In this document: piece after piece, positions 35,380-43,659 of the stretch
Position numbering within the stretch: position 1 is the stretch's first letter
Layout of the letters: each line of letters starts with the position of its first letter
Assembly (NCBI GenBank): GCA_017468425.1
Contig: JAFUIO010000002.1
Location: 40,911-104,910 of the forward strand
From: Clostridia bacterium
GTDB lineage: Bacteria; Bacillota; Clostridia; Oscillospirales; Acutalibacteraceae
Reading direction: 5' to 3'
Length of the DNA stretch: 64,000 nucleotides
Notes under the pieces: model-generated
What the model was told of the DNA's origin: nothing
Seen by the model: only the letters and a program-made list of their open reading frames with translations
The model's database searches: none
Program-made: the position numbers and the translations under genes

Positions 35380-36036
35380 CTATCCGTTTATTATCTTTTC
35401 AATATCTTCAACATTCTGTCCTGCTTTTTTCAGGGCATCACGTTTTTTAATCAGACTTGCCATACGGGCATTGTGATATTTCTGTGCATCTTCTGATTCA
35501 TCGTATTGAATCAGTCCCTTGTAATAAAATGCCTCATCCTTATCATTTTCTTTATTTCTGAATTCTGCGACGATTATAATATAATTATGTCTGCCGTCTG
35601 TGCAGGCTTTTTCTTTTATAATTTCAAATCCGTTTTCACAGAGATATTTTCTCACATCTTCTGCGTGTGACATGGGTTGCAGAATCAGCCTTTTATTTTC
35701 ATCTTTAACCCACGGTGCAGCGGTTAAAATTTCTGCAATTAAAATTCCGCCCATTCCTGCAATAACAATATCGTCAACTTCATCCTCTTTAATTTCTTTC
35801 AATCCGTCAGAAAGGCGAAGCTCAATTCTGTCCGATAAATCTTTTGAGGTTGAAGTGATTTTTCTCGCGTTTTCAAGGGGCCCTTTGCCGATGTCAGCAG
35901 CAATGGCAGAAGGGCAGATGTTGTTTTCTATAAGAAATGCAGGAAGATATGCGTGGTCTGTGCCGATGTCGGCAATCCGTTTGCCCGGTCTCACTTCTTC
36001 CGCTGCCATTTTAAGTCTTGCATCAAGTTTAATCAT
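35380..36036 (-). CDS. trmK: tRNA (adenine(22)-N1)-methyltransferase TrmK
   Basis: This is a 218-residue class I SAM-dependent methyltransferase that makes m1A22 in tRNA in Gram-positive bacteria. The SAM-binding motif IADIGTDHAYLP is diagnostic of TrmK, followed by AIAADIGKGPLENA and DDIVIAGMGG. The C-terminal region (about 160-218) is Lys/Glu-rich and helical, as in the family. I take the ATG at 36036 because AGGAGA lies about 11 nt upstream and the extra 24 residues of the longer frame overlap the upstream gene. It is last in a reverse-strand gene set, 8 nt after the radical SAM gene. Confidence 0.9.
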   Translation of the reverse strand: MIKLDARLKMAAEEVRPGKRIADIGTDHAYLPAFLIENNICPSAIAADIGKGPLENARKITSTSKDLSDRIELRLSDGLKEIKEDEVDDIVIAGMGGILIAEILTAAPWVKDENKRLILQPMSHAEDVRKYLCENGFEIIKEKACTDGRHNYIIIVAEFRNKENDKDEAFYYKGLIQYDESEDAQKYHNARMASLIKKRDALKKAGQNVEDIEKIING

Positions 36037-36044
36037 TACTATCT

Positions 36045-37124
36045 TTATCTCCTGAACATTCTGAATAAGGGTAGACACGCTTCGAAAAATCCCTTGTAGG
36101 CCTGACAATAGTTTCTGTCTTCACGGCTTCGTTTGCATCCGCCTGCACGGCAAATGGGGGAGTAAGGGCATTTTTTGCATTCGTCAGGCACGTTTATGCT
36201 TTCCATAATGAAATCTTTTGCTTTTTTTGATTTAGCCATAACTTCAAGGTCAGTTTCGTTGATGCTACCAAGCAACCATTCATCTGTGCAATAGAAATCG
36301 CAGGGGTAAATATTGCCGTTACCCTCTGCCACAAACTGATGTGTGCAGTGTCCGCACATTCCGCATTGCTCTGCATTTTCACCCAGATAGAGCCTTACGT
36401 AGTTATCAAACTGCCTGATGCTCACATATTCACCGCGCATAAAATCTTTTACATACGCGTTGAATGAGTGAACAAGAAAATATTCATATTCTTCGTTTGT
36501 CATATAAAGGCCTGATTCTTCATCGCTTCCGAAAGGTCTTAAACAAGGTATAAACTGCAGATATTTAAAACCTTTTTCTTTGAAATATCTGTAAATTGTG
36601 TCAATTCTTTTTGCACTTTCACCTGTCAGCACAGAAAGAATATTGAATTCAGTTTTGCTTTCTTCAAGGATTTTTGCCGCGGACAAGGTCGCGAAAAATC
36701 TGCTTTGCCCCGAAGAATCAACGCGGTATTTGTTAGCCTCTCTGTCACCGTCAAGGCTTAAGCCAACGAGAAATTTATTCTCTGTAAAAAATTCAGCCCA
36801 TTCTTTATTGATAAGCAGACCGTTTGTCTGGATTGAGTAATAAATTTCTGATTTTTTTTCGTTATATTTATCAACAAGCTTAACGAATTTACTGAAATAA
36901 TCTTTCCCTGCAATCAGAGGCTCGCCGCCCTGAAAAGCAAAAGCAATACTGCATCCGTCAGCAAATCTGAGAGCAGATTTTATCAGGTTTTCTGCAGTAG
37001 ATTCCTGCATTATGCCCAGATTTTTTTCTGCTCTGTTTTCTGCAACGTCGTGGTAAAAGCAATATCTGCAATCAAGGTTACAAAGGCTCGATGCAGGTTT
37101 AATCATAATTGAAAGTGGGGGCAT
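36045..37124 (-). CDS. Anaerobic sulfatase-maturating enzyme (radical SAM, SPASM)
   Basis: The 359-residue enzyme carries the radical SAM motif CNLDCRYCFY at residues 15-24 (CxxxCxxC) and a C-terminal SPASM domain with clustered Cys residues (CGMCGHC, YPCDFYC, CKKCPYSPIC, CRAGGC). These bind two further [4Fe-4S] clusters. Such enzymes oxidise a Cys or Ser in sulfatases to formylglycine under anaerobic conditions. The gene overlaps the sulfatase gene upstream in TAATG, so the substrate is almost certainly the Cys-type sulfatase next to it. Length and motif spacing are normal for anSME. Confidence 0.9.
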   Translation of the reverse strand: MPPLSIMIKPASSLCNLDCRYCFYHDVAENRAEKNLGIMQESTAENLIKSALRFADGCSIAFAFQGGEPLIAGKDYFSKFVKLVDKYNEKKSEIYYSIQTNGLLINKEWAEFFTENKFLVGLSLDGDREANKYRVDSSGQSRFFATLSAAKILEESKTEFNILSVLTGESAKRIDTIYRYFKEKGFKYLQFIPCLRPFGSDEESGLYMTNEEYEYFLVHSFNAYVKDFMRGEYVSIRQFDNYVRLYLGENAEQCGMCGHCTHQFVAEGNGNIYPCDFYCTDEWLLGSINETDLEVMAKSKKAKDFIMESINVPDECKKCPYSPICRAGGCKRSREDRNYCQAYKGFFEACLPLFRMFRR

Positions 37125-39109
37125 TATTTAATACCTCGTCTGTTGTTCTTGAAAGAAGACATAATTTCGTTCATTCTTTCGTTCATTTCCTCTGCAACTG
37201 AGGGGTAAACAGTCTGTCTGTTATAGTTTTCACCGCTGTCGTCTGTAAGAATATGAAGCCAGTTTTTCCTGAATTTGTCAAAGAAAGCAGAGTTGTCATT
37301 CTGAATATTCTGGAAATATTTGAACTGAACATACTCGTTATCCTTAAGCACGTCATATTCATAATCAGGGTTTTCTTTTAAAACATCTTCTGTTGGAATC
37401 GCATACTGAATAGATTTCAGTTTTTCGCGTTTCATATGTAAAATCGGGTTTTCCTTAGTGTGAACAGGTGTCTGTTTTCTGAAAATGGGCATCATAGATG
37501 TGCCGTCAATTTCTCTGTCAGCAGGTAATACATTCTCTTTGCCCTCTGATGTGATATTACACATTTCAATAAGTGTGGGGAAAAGGTCAACTACAGTTGC
37601 ACTTTCATCAAAGCTTGAACCTTTTTTGAAAGCATCTCCGTTATCCCAACGCATAAGGAAGGGGACTTTCTGTCCGCCTTCGTAAGCAAGGTATTTACCG
37701 CCGCGAAGTTCATTTGTTGAACCCTGAAGAGCAGGTCCGTTATCGCTTGTGAAAATAATAAGTGTGTCGTCAAGCACATCAAGGTCTTCAAGCGTTCTGA
37801 AAAGTTCACCAAGATAATAGTCAAATTCTGCCACGCAGTCTGCGTAAGTGCCGAGACCTGTTTTGCCGTTGAATTCATCACCTACAAAAATAGGTGCGTG
37901 AGGCCACGGAGTTGCATAATATGCAAAGAATGGTTCATCTGAATTTTCAACTGTTTCAGTTACCCATTCCGTAATTTCTTCGTGGATGAATTTTGTGGCA
38001 TTCTTCTGGTCTTTCATTTCGTCAGTGCCGTGCACAATTTCCCATTCACCGTTTTCTTCAGTTACGTGGTAGAAAGGTGTCATATCGTTTACGTGGTGGC
38101 TGCCGTAGAAATAGTCAAATCCCTGATTAGTGGGAAGATATTCGCCGTAATCGCCGAGATGCCATTTACCGAAAGCACCTGTGTTATAGCCTGCTTCTTT
38201 GAAAACTTCAGCAAGTGTAATTTCATCGCCAAGCATACCGTCAACGTTTGCTCCCATTTCGACAGAGTTGAAAAGTCTTGTTGCGGCAAAGGGAGAAATT
38301 GTATTGACTGTAGGATAAATTACGTTATCTGCGTGACCTCTGTAAGGATACCTGCCTGTAAGTGCTGCAAAGCGGGCAGGTGAGCAGACAGAATAGCTTG
38401 AGTAGAAGTTTGTAAGCTCAACACCGTTTTTGCCGATAGAATCGATGTTGGGTGTATCAATAAGTGATCCGTTGAGTGAAATGTCGCCGTAACCCAGGTC
38501 GTCCATCATAATAAAAAGAACGTTGGGTGAGTTTTTCTTTGTTTTGTTTTTGTCGATGCCTTTAAGATAATCATTGTGACCTTCCCACAGACGTTCAGTG
38601 TTAGGCTTTGAACGGAGATTCATTGTAAGAAGAAAAGCAACAGAAAAAATCACAAGCACAAAGCCTGAAAGTACGGATAAAAACTTCTTTGATTTTTTTG
38701 CACAAAGAATAACCAAAACAGAAATAAGTATCAAAGGCAAAGCAAGAAGAAGGTTACCTGCAATACGTGTGAAGAAATTACCGTCACCTGTAAGCAAAGG
38801 ATGTGCCTGTGAAACAAAGCCTTTAAGACCTGATGTGAATGCACCGAATCCTGCGTCTGCACCCCATATTGAAAAATACGCGATTATTCCTGCAAGGGAA
38901 GCCCCCATACCTGCAAAGAAGGGCGCATAAACTTTTTTCTTGCCGATTATTCCGAGAAAAATAAGTGCAGATGTTATCATCAGATATGCGGCATTTACTA
39001 TTGCAACTAAATTAAGTCTCATAATGAGAAGTGTGATTGCAAGAATAACACCGATTACTGCGATGAAAACAGGAAATTTCTTTAAGCTTTTGTCAAATGT
39101 GATTTTCAT
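37124..39109 (-). CDS. Membrane-anchored Cys-type sulfatase
   Basis: This is a 661-residue protein. The first 170 residues form about five membrane helices, which is unusual for bacterial sulfatases since most have only a signal peptide. The catalytic domain starts with NVLFIMMDDLGYGD (metal-binding DD at 203-204), and the formylglycine site is CSPAR (242-246) followed by LTGRYPYRG. Further conserved pieces are FGKWHLGD, HHVNDMTPF and FTSDNGP. It would hydrolyse sulfate esters outside the cell, probably on mucin or glycosaminoglycan. It lies in a gene pair with its maturase. The start overlaps the AlkD-like gene by 4 nt. Confidence 0.9.
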   Translation of the reverse strand: MKITFDKSLKKFPVFIAVIGVILAITLLIMRLNLVAIVNAAYLMITSALIFLGIIGKKKVYAPFFAGMGASLAGIIAYFSIWGADAGFGAFTSGLKGFVSQAHPLLTGDGNFFTRIAGNLLLALPLILISVLVILCAKKSKKFLSVLSGFVLVIFSVAFLLTMNLRSKPNTERLWEGHNDYLKGIDKNKTKKNSPNVLFIMMDDLGYGDISLNGSLIDTPNIDSIGKNGVELTNFYSSYSVCSPARFAALTGRYPYRGHADNVIYPTVNTISPFAATRLFNSVEMGANVDGMLGDEITLAEVFKEAGYNTGAFGKWHLGDYGEYLPTNQGFDYFYGSHHVNDMTPFYHVTEENGEWEIVHGTDEMKDQKNATKFIHEEITEWVTETVENSDEPFFAYYATPWPHAPIFVGDEFNGKTGLGTYADCVAEFDYYLGELFRTLEDLDVLDDTLIIFTSDNGPALQGSTNELRGGKYLAYEGGQKVPFLMRWDNGDAFKKGSSFDESATVVDLFPTLIEMCNITSEGKENVLPADREIDGTSMMPIFRKQTPVHTKENPILHMKREKLKSIQYAIPTEDVLKENPDYEYDVLKDNEYVQFKYFQNIQNDNSAFFDKFRKNWLHILTDDSGENYNRQTVYPSVAEEMNERMNEIMSSFKNNRRGIK

Positions 39110-39783
39110 AACTTCATCTCCTTCAGAAGCTTTTTATCTTTATCTGAAATTCTGTAACTTTCAACACATTTCTGTATTGCTTTATTATGTGTCCATTTAT
39201 CGAGAGCTTTATTTTCAAAATACGGGAGAGTTTTTTCTCTCTGTTTTGCCATTGCGGTTGCGAAAAACCACGCTCTGACCATATTTACGTAATACTCATC
39301 ACTTTCGATTTCCGCTACAAGTGAAAGCACTTCGTCTGTAAAACTTTCATCAAGAAAAAACTTCATCAGCATATTTACTCCGAAACGGACTGTGTAAGTT
39401 TTCTCTGATTTGAGCCAGCTTTTTATTTTCTCATACAAAGCGGGAAGATTTTTTCTGAAAACTTTCGGGCTTATAGTGTCGCACGTTGCCCAGTTATCTA
39501 TGTAAGGCAGAAATTCTTCCGTAAGTTTAATCGTTTCGTCAAAATCTTTCACCGTTTCAAGCAGGTATCCGTGAAGATTGTTTTCTTCAAAATATTTGTG
39601 TGGCAGATTCTTAAGAAAATTATCTGCTTCATCGGTATTTCTGATTTCTTTTGCTATCTGCCTTATATGAGGAATTCTTACTCCTATCTGCGTGTCAGGG
39701 GAGATATTCGGAATAAGTTTTGAATTGAATTCTTTATACTTTTTATCTTCATATTCAAATAACCGTTTTTGTATTGTTGCCAA
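39106..39783 (-). CDS. AlkD-like DNA alkylation repair protein (HEAT-repeat glycosylase)
   Basis: The 225-residue all-helical protein matches the AlkD family, DNA glycosylases that remove N3- and N7-alkylpurines. The motif DNWATCDTIS corresponds to the conserved W-x-x-x-D segment with the catalytic Asp, and RIPHIRQIAKEI lies in the N-terminal helices. It starts at a TTG (39783) with AGGGAGGGAA upstream. The gene overlaps the sulfatase gene by 4 nt, so they are co-transcribed, although their functions are not related in an obvious way. Confidence 0.85.
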   Translation of the reverse strand: MATIQKRLFEYEDKKYKEFNSKLIPNISPDTQIGVRIPHIRQIAKEIRNTDEADNFLKNLPHKYFEENNLHGYLLETVKDFDETIKLTEEFLPYIDNWATCDTISPKVFRKNLPALYEKIKSWLKSEKTYTVRFGVNMLMKFFLDESFTDEVLSLVAEIESDEYYVNMVRAWFFATAMAKQREKTLPYFENKALDKWTHNKAIQKCVESYRISDKDKKLLKEMKL

Positions 39784-39865
39784 ACTCTTATTCCCTCCCT
39801 AAATTTCTTAATATCCTTGCTTTTTACAGAGGCTTTTGTTATAATACTCATAATGCTTGTCTGCT

Positions 39866-40687
39866 TTAAAGGTTTAAAGCGAACAAGTTTTCGGCATTGC
39901 CTGAAAAAATCTTGTTTTTATTCTCCTGAGAAATGGAAAGACCGTTCAGTGTTTCAACAAATGCTTTCTGGTCGCCCCAGGGAGAATCGCTTGCGAAAAG
40001 TATCTTATCGTAGCCGTGTTTTTCAAAAATTTCAACAAGCAAATCAGGTTCAGTTTTGTTAAGAACATAGCTTACATCAAGGTAGATATTTTTACCTGCA
40101 AGTTTTTCAAGACAATCTTTTCCTGCACGTAAACCACCGAGATGGGCAAGAACAATTTTTGTTTCATTGCCGTCAGATACTTTGCTGAGCATATCAAGCG
40201 CCATATCGGCAGTGCAGTGTATATCGTCAGGGGAGAGCACATCATACCCTGCATGGATTACGGTGATAAGACCGATTTTTTCTGCATAGCGGATGATTTT
40301 TATATATTTATCGTCATTTATATAAGTGTTCTGATAATCAGGATGAAGCTTGATTCCTTTTAATCCCAGCGATTTAATGTAATCAAGTTTTTCTTCGATG
40401 TTTTCGTTATCAGGATGAATTCCGCCGAATGGAATTATCCCGTCAGTGTCGATTAATTCTTTAGAAAAACGGTTAATGCTTTCAAACTGCTTCGGGTTTG
40501 TAACAACAGGCAGAATAACGCTTTTGTCAATACCTGCTTCTTTCATAGAGGATAAAAGTGAATTGAGTGTTCCGTCTGTGTATGCTGCACATTCTTCTCC
40601 TGCATCGCAAAGGTAAGATTTCAATTTCTCAACAGTTGGTTTTGCGATTTTGTCAGGAAAAATATGTGTGTGAAAATCGATTATCAT
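39866..40687 (-). CDS. Amidohydrolase-family metal-dependent hydrolase
   Basis: The 273-residue TIM-barrel enzyme belongs to the amidohydrolase_2 group. Metal and catalytic residues are visible in DFHTH (residues 4-8), KLHPDYQN, VIHAGYD, LAHLGG and ASDSPWGD. The group contains decarboxylases and hydrolases of many small acids, so the substrate is open. It is divergent from the aryl-acid operon, with only about 95 nt between the start codons, so a functional link to aryl acids is possible but not shown. Confidence 0.85.
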   Translation of the reverse strand: MIIDFHTHIFPDKIAKPTVEKLKSYLCDAGEECAAYTDGTLNSLLSSMKEAGIDKSVILPVVTNPKQFESINRFSKELIDTDGIIPFGGIHPDNENIEEKLDYIKSLGLKGIKLHPDYQNTYINDDKYIKIIRYAEKIGLITVIHAGYDVLSPDDIHCTADMALDMLSKVSDGNETKIVLAHLGGLRAGKDCLEKLAGKNIYLDVSYVLNKTEPDLLVEIFEKHGYDKILFASDSPWGDQKAFVETLNGLSISQENKNKIFSGNAENLFALNL

Positions 40688-40721
40688 AGAGTGACGCTTC
40701 TTTCTTAAGTCAGTTTATTTG

Positions 40722-40742
40722 CGATGTTATAATTTTACATCG
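40722..40742. promoter_or_regulatory. Putative operator overlapping the -10 of the aryl-acid operon
   Basis: CGATGT and ACATCG are perfect 6-bp inverted repeats with a 9-nt centre that includes TATAAT at 40728-40733, a good -10. The -35 is weak. This is the arrangement expected of a repressor site on the operon promoter. The regulator is not known. Confidence 0.4.
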
Positions 40743-40781
40743 TTTTTAATAATAAGTCAATTAAAATCGGAGATGAAGAAA

Positions 40782-42332
40782 ATGTTAATTAAAATTTCTT
40801 TCCTTGTCGTTTTCGTTGCAATTATGGTAGGCGTAGGCTTGTACTGTAACCGCAAAGTAAACGATGTCAACGGCTTTGTTCTCGGCGGAAGAACAGCAGG
40901 ACCCTGGATTACTGCTTTCAGCTACGGAACATCGTATTTTTCTGCTGTAATCTTTATCGGTTATGCAGGTCAGTTCGGCTGGAAATACGGTCTTGCCGCG
41001 ACGTGGATTGGTATAGGTAATGCCCTTATCGGCTCTCTTTTTGCATGGAGTGCTTTGGGCAGAAGAACAAGAGTTATGACACAGCACCTTCGCTCAAAAA
41101 CAATGCCTGACTTTTTCGGTACTCGTTTTGACAGCAAAGCGCTTAAAATTTTTGCCTCTGTTCTTGTTTTCGTTTTCCTTATTCCGTACACCGCTTCACT
41201 TTTCAACGGTCTTTCAAGACTTTTCGGTATGGCATTTAACATAGACTATACATATTGTGTAATCGGTATGGCTGTGCTTACAGGTATTTACGTTGTTGCA
41301 GGCGGATATATGGCAGCGGCAATCAATGATTTGATTCAGGGCATTATTATGCTCGTAGGTATAGTGGCGGTTGTTATGGCGGTGCTTAAAACACAAGGCG
41401 GTTTTACTGCAGCGGTAGAAGCACTTTCTCTTATTCCTGCTGAAAATTCAAATCAGGCAGGCGTGTTCACTTCTTTCTTCGGACCGGATCTGTTCAATTT
41501 AGTAGGCGTTGTTCTGCTTACCTCTCTCGGTACATTAGGCCTTCCTCAGATGATAGGAAAATTCTATGCTATCAAGGATGAAAAATCGATTAAAACAGGC
41601 ACTATTGTTTCAACAGTTTTTGCTCTTGTTGTAGCAGGCGGATGTTACTTCCTCGGTGGCTTTGGCAGACTTTTCGGTGACAGAGTTGAGTATTCAGCAG
41701 ACGGTTCAATAATTTACGATAGTATTGTGCCCGGAATGCTCCGTGATTTACCTGATATTTTAATTGCAATAGTTGTAATTCTGGTGCTTTCAGCATCAAT
41801 GTCAACACTTTCATCACTCGTGCTTACATCAAGTTCAACCATTACACTTGATTTTATTGCACCACTTCGTAAAAAAGACTTGCAAGAAAAGTCAAAATTG
41901 TCTATAATGAGAGTGTTTGTAGCATTCTTTATTATAGTATCAGCAGTAATTGCTATTATACAGGCAAAATCATCAGTAACATTCATTGCACAGCTTATGG
42001 GTATTTCATGGGGTGCACTTGCAGGTTCATTCCTTGCACCGTTTCTTCTCGGCTTGTATTGGAAAAAAGTTACCAAGGCTGCTGTATGCGTAAACTTTAT
42101 TTCAGGCGCAGGTATTATGATACTCAATATGACAGCAAAACCGATTTTTCCCGAATTTTTGCAGTCACCCCTTAATGCAGGTGTGTTTGCAATGCTCCTC
42201 GGATTTGTAATTGTACCCGTTGTCAGCTTGCTTACTCAGAAAACACTTGATAAAAACAAGGTTGACGAAATGTTTGATTGCTACAATAAAGACGTTAAGG
42301 TTAAAACAAAACATATATTAGAAAGTAAATAA
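40782..42332 (+). CDS. Sodium:solute symporter family transporter
   Basis: The 516-residue product has about 13 membrane helices and fits the SSS family (the LeuT-fold transporters that include acetate, proline and sugar carriers). Typical pieces are FVLGGRTAGPWITAFSYGTSYFSA near the N-terminus and the SASMSTLSSLVLTSSSTIT segment of the Na+ site. I chose the ATG at 40782, 9 nt after CGGAG; the longer frame from 40719 would start in the promoter. It is the first gene of the operon, 13 nt before a phenylacetate-CoA ligase. Uptake or export of arylacetates or aromatic amino acids is therefore likely, as an inference from context. Confidence 0.85.
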   Translation: MLIKISFLVVFVAIMVGVGLYCNRKVNDVNGFVLGGRTAGPWITAFSYGTSYFSAVIFIGYAGQFGWKYGLAATWIGIGNALIGSLFAWSALGRRTRVMTQHLRSKTMPDFFGTRFDSKALKIFASVLVFVFLIPYTASLFNGLSRLFGMAFNIDYTYCVIGMAVLTGIYVVAGGYMAAAINDLIQGIIMLVGIVAVVMAVLKTQGGFTAAVEALSLIPAENSNQAGVFTSFFGPDLFNLVGVVLLTSLGTLGLPQMIGKFYAIKDEKSIKTGTIVSTVFALVVAGGCYFLGGFGRLFGDRVEYSADGSIIYDSIVPGMLRDLPDILIAIVVILVLSASMSTLSSLVLTSSSTITLDFIAPLRKKDLQEKSKLSIMRVFVAFFIIVSAVIAIIQAKSSVTFIAQLMGISWGALAGSFLAPFLLGLYWKKVTKAAVCVNFISGAGIMILNMTAKPIFPEFLQSPLNAGVFAMLLGFVIVPVVSLLTQKTLDKNKVDEMFDCYNKDVKVKTKHILESK

Positions 42333-42345
42333 AAGGAAGTTTGAG

Positions 42346-43659
42346 ATGACAGAAAACTTTTTTCAGAAAGACATCGAAACGATGTCAAGAAAACAACTTG
42401 ATGAACTTCAGCTTGAAAGACTTAAGTGGATAGTTGATTACAGCATCAGGAATGTACCTTTTTATGCTGAAAGGCTCGGCAAAGCAGGTGTAACTGCAGA
42501 AAAAATCAAGAGCCTTTCTGATATCCAGTACATACCTTTCACAACCAAAGACGATATCAGAGATAACTACCCCTATGGCCTTTTCGGTGCAAAAATGAAA
42601 GACATTGTACGTATCCACGCATCAAGCGGTACAACAGGTAAACCTACAGTTGTAGGTTACACAAAAAACGATATCAATAACTGGAGCGACTGCGTTGCAC
42701 GTCTTTCTGCAGCAGTTGGTGTTACAGATGAAGACGTAGCACAGATTTCATTCGGTTACGGTCTTTTTACAGGTGCATTGGGACTTCACTACGGTCTTGA
42801 AAAATTAGGCTGTGCAGTTATTCCCGTTTCAAGCGGTAACACAGAAAAACAGGCAATGCTCCTTAAAGATTTCGGCACAACAGTTTTAATCAGCACACCT
42901 TCATATGCAATGTATATGAGCGAGGTTGCTCACGATATGGGCATTACAAACGATGAGCTTAAACTCCGTATCGGTCTTTTCGGTTCAGAAGGCTGTACAA
43001 TGGAACTCCGCGAAAAAATCGAAAAAGGTTTCGGACTTTTCTCAACTGATAACTACGGTATGAGTGAGCTTATGGGACCGGGTGTTTCAGGTGAATGTGT
43101 TGAGAGAAACGGACTTCACTTTGCGGAAGACCATTTCCTGCCTGAAATTATCAACAGTAACACAGGCGAAAGACTTGCAGCAGGTGAAGAAGGCGAGCTT
43201 GTTGTTACAACCCTTACAAAAGAGGGTATTCCTATGCTTCGTTACAGAACAAAGGATATCACAAAACTCAACTACGATACCTGCAAATGCGGCAGAACAC
43301 ATTGCCGTATGGAAAAAGTCGGTGGCAGAGCAGACGATATGCTTAAAATACGCGGCGTAAATGTTTTCCCGTCACAGATTGAATCAGTTCTTGCACAGAT
43401 TGAAGGTATTTCACCTCACTATGAGCTTGTGCTGACACGAAAGAATTATACTGACTATCTTGAAGTAAGAATTGAACTTATGGATGCTAACCTTCTTGAA
43501 AATTACGGACAGCTTGAAGAACTGAGAAACCTTGCAGTTGCAAAGCTTAAAACAGTTCTCGGTATCAGCGCAAAGGTTACACTTGTTGCACCCCGCTCAC
43601 TTAAGAGATATGAGGGTAAAGCAAGAAGAATTGTTGACAGAAGAAATGAGGGACAGTAA
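42346..43659 (+). CDS. paaK: Phenylacetate-CoA ligase (first copy)
   Basis: The 437-residue AMP-forming ligase activates phenylacetate or another arylacetate to its CoA thioester. The P-loop-like motif HASSGTTGKPTVVGYT (about 87-102), YGMSELMGPGVSGEC, and the C-terminal RGVNVFPSQIE are those of PaaK. A Cys-rich hairpin (CKCGRTHC) precedes the C-terminal domain. It could work in reverse with the downstream oxidoreductase and make ATP from arylacetyl-CoA. AAGGAAG precedes the ATG. iorA follows with no gap, so the genes are co-translated. Confidence 0.9.
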   Translation: MTENFFQKDIETMSRKQLDELQLERLKWIVDYSIRNVPFYAERLGKAGVTAEKIKSLSDIQYIPFTTKDDIRDNYPYGLFGAKMKDIVRIHASSGTTGKPTVVGYTKNDINNWSDCVARLSAAVGVTDEDVAQISFGYGLFTGALGLHYGLEKLGCAVIPVSSGNTEKQAMLLKDFGTTVLISTPSYAMYMSEVAHDMGITNDELKLRIGLFGSEGCTMELREKIEKGFGLFSTDNYGMSELMGPGVSGECVERNGLHFAEDHFLPEIINSNTGERLAAGEEGELVVTTLTKEGIPMLRYRTKDITKLNYDTCKCGRTHCRMEKVGGRADDMLKIRGVNVFPSQIESVLAQIEGISPHYELVLTRKNYTDYLEVRIELMDANLLENYGQLEELRNLAVAKLKTVLGISAKVTLVAPRSLKRYEGKARRIVDRRNEGQ

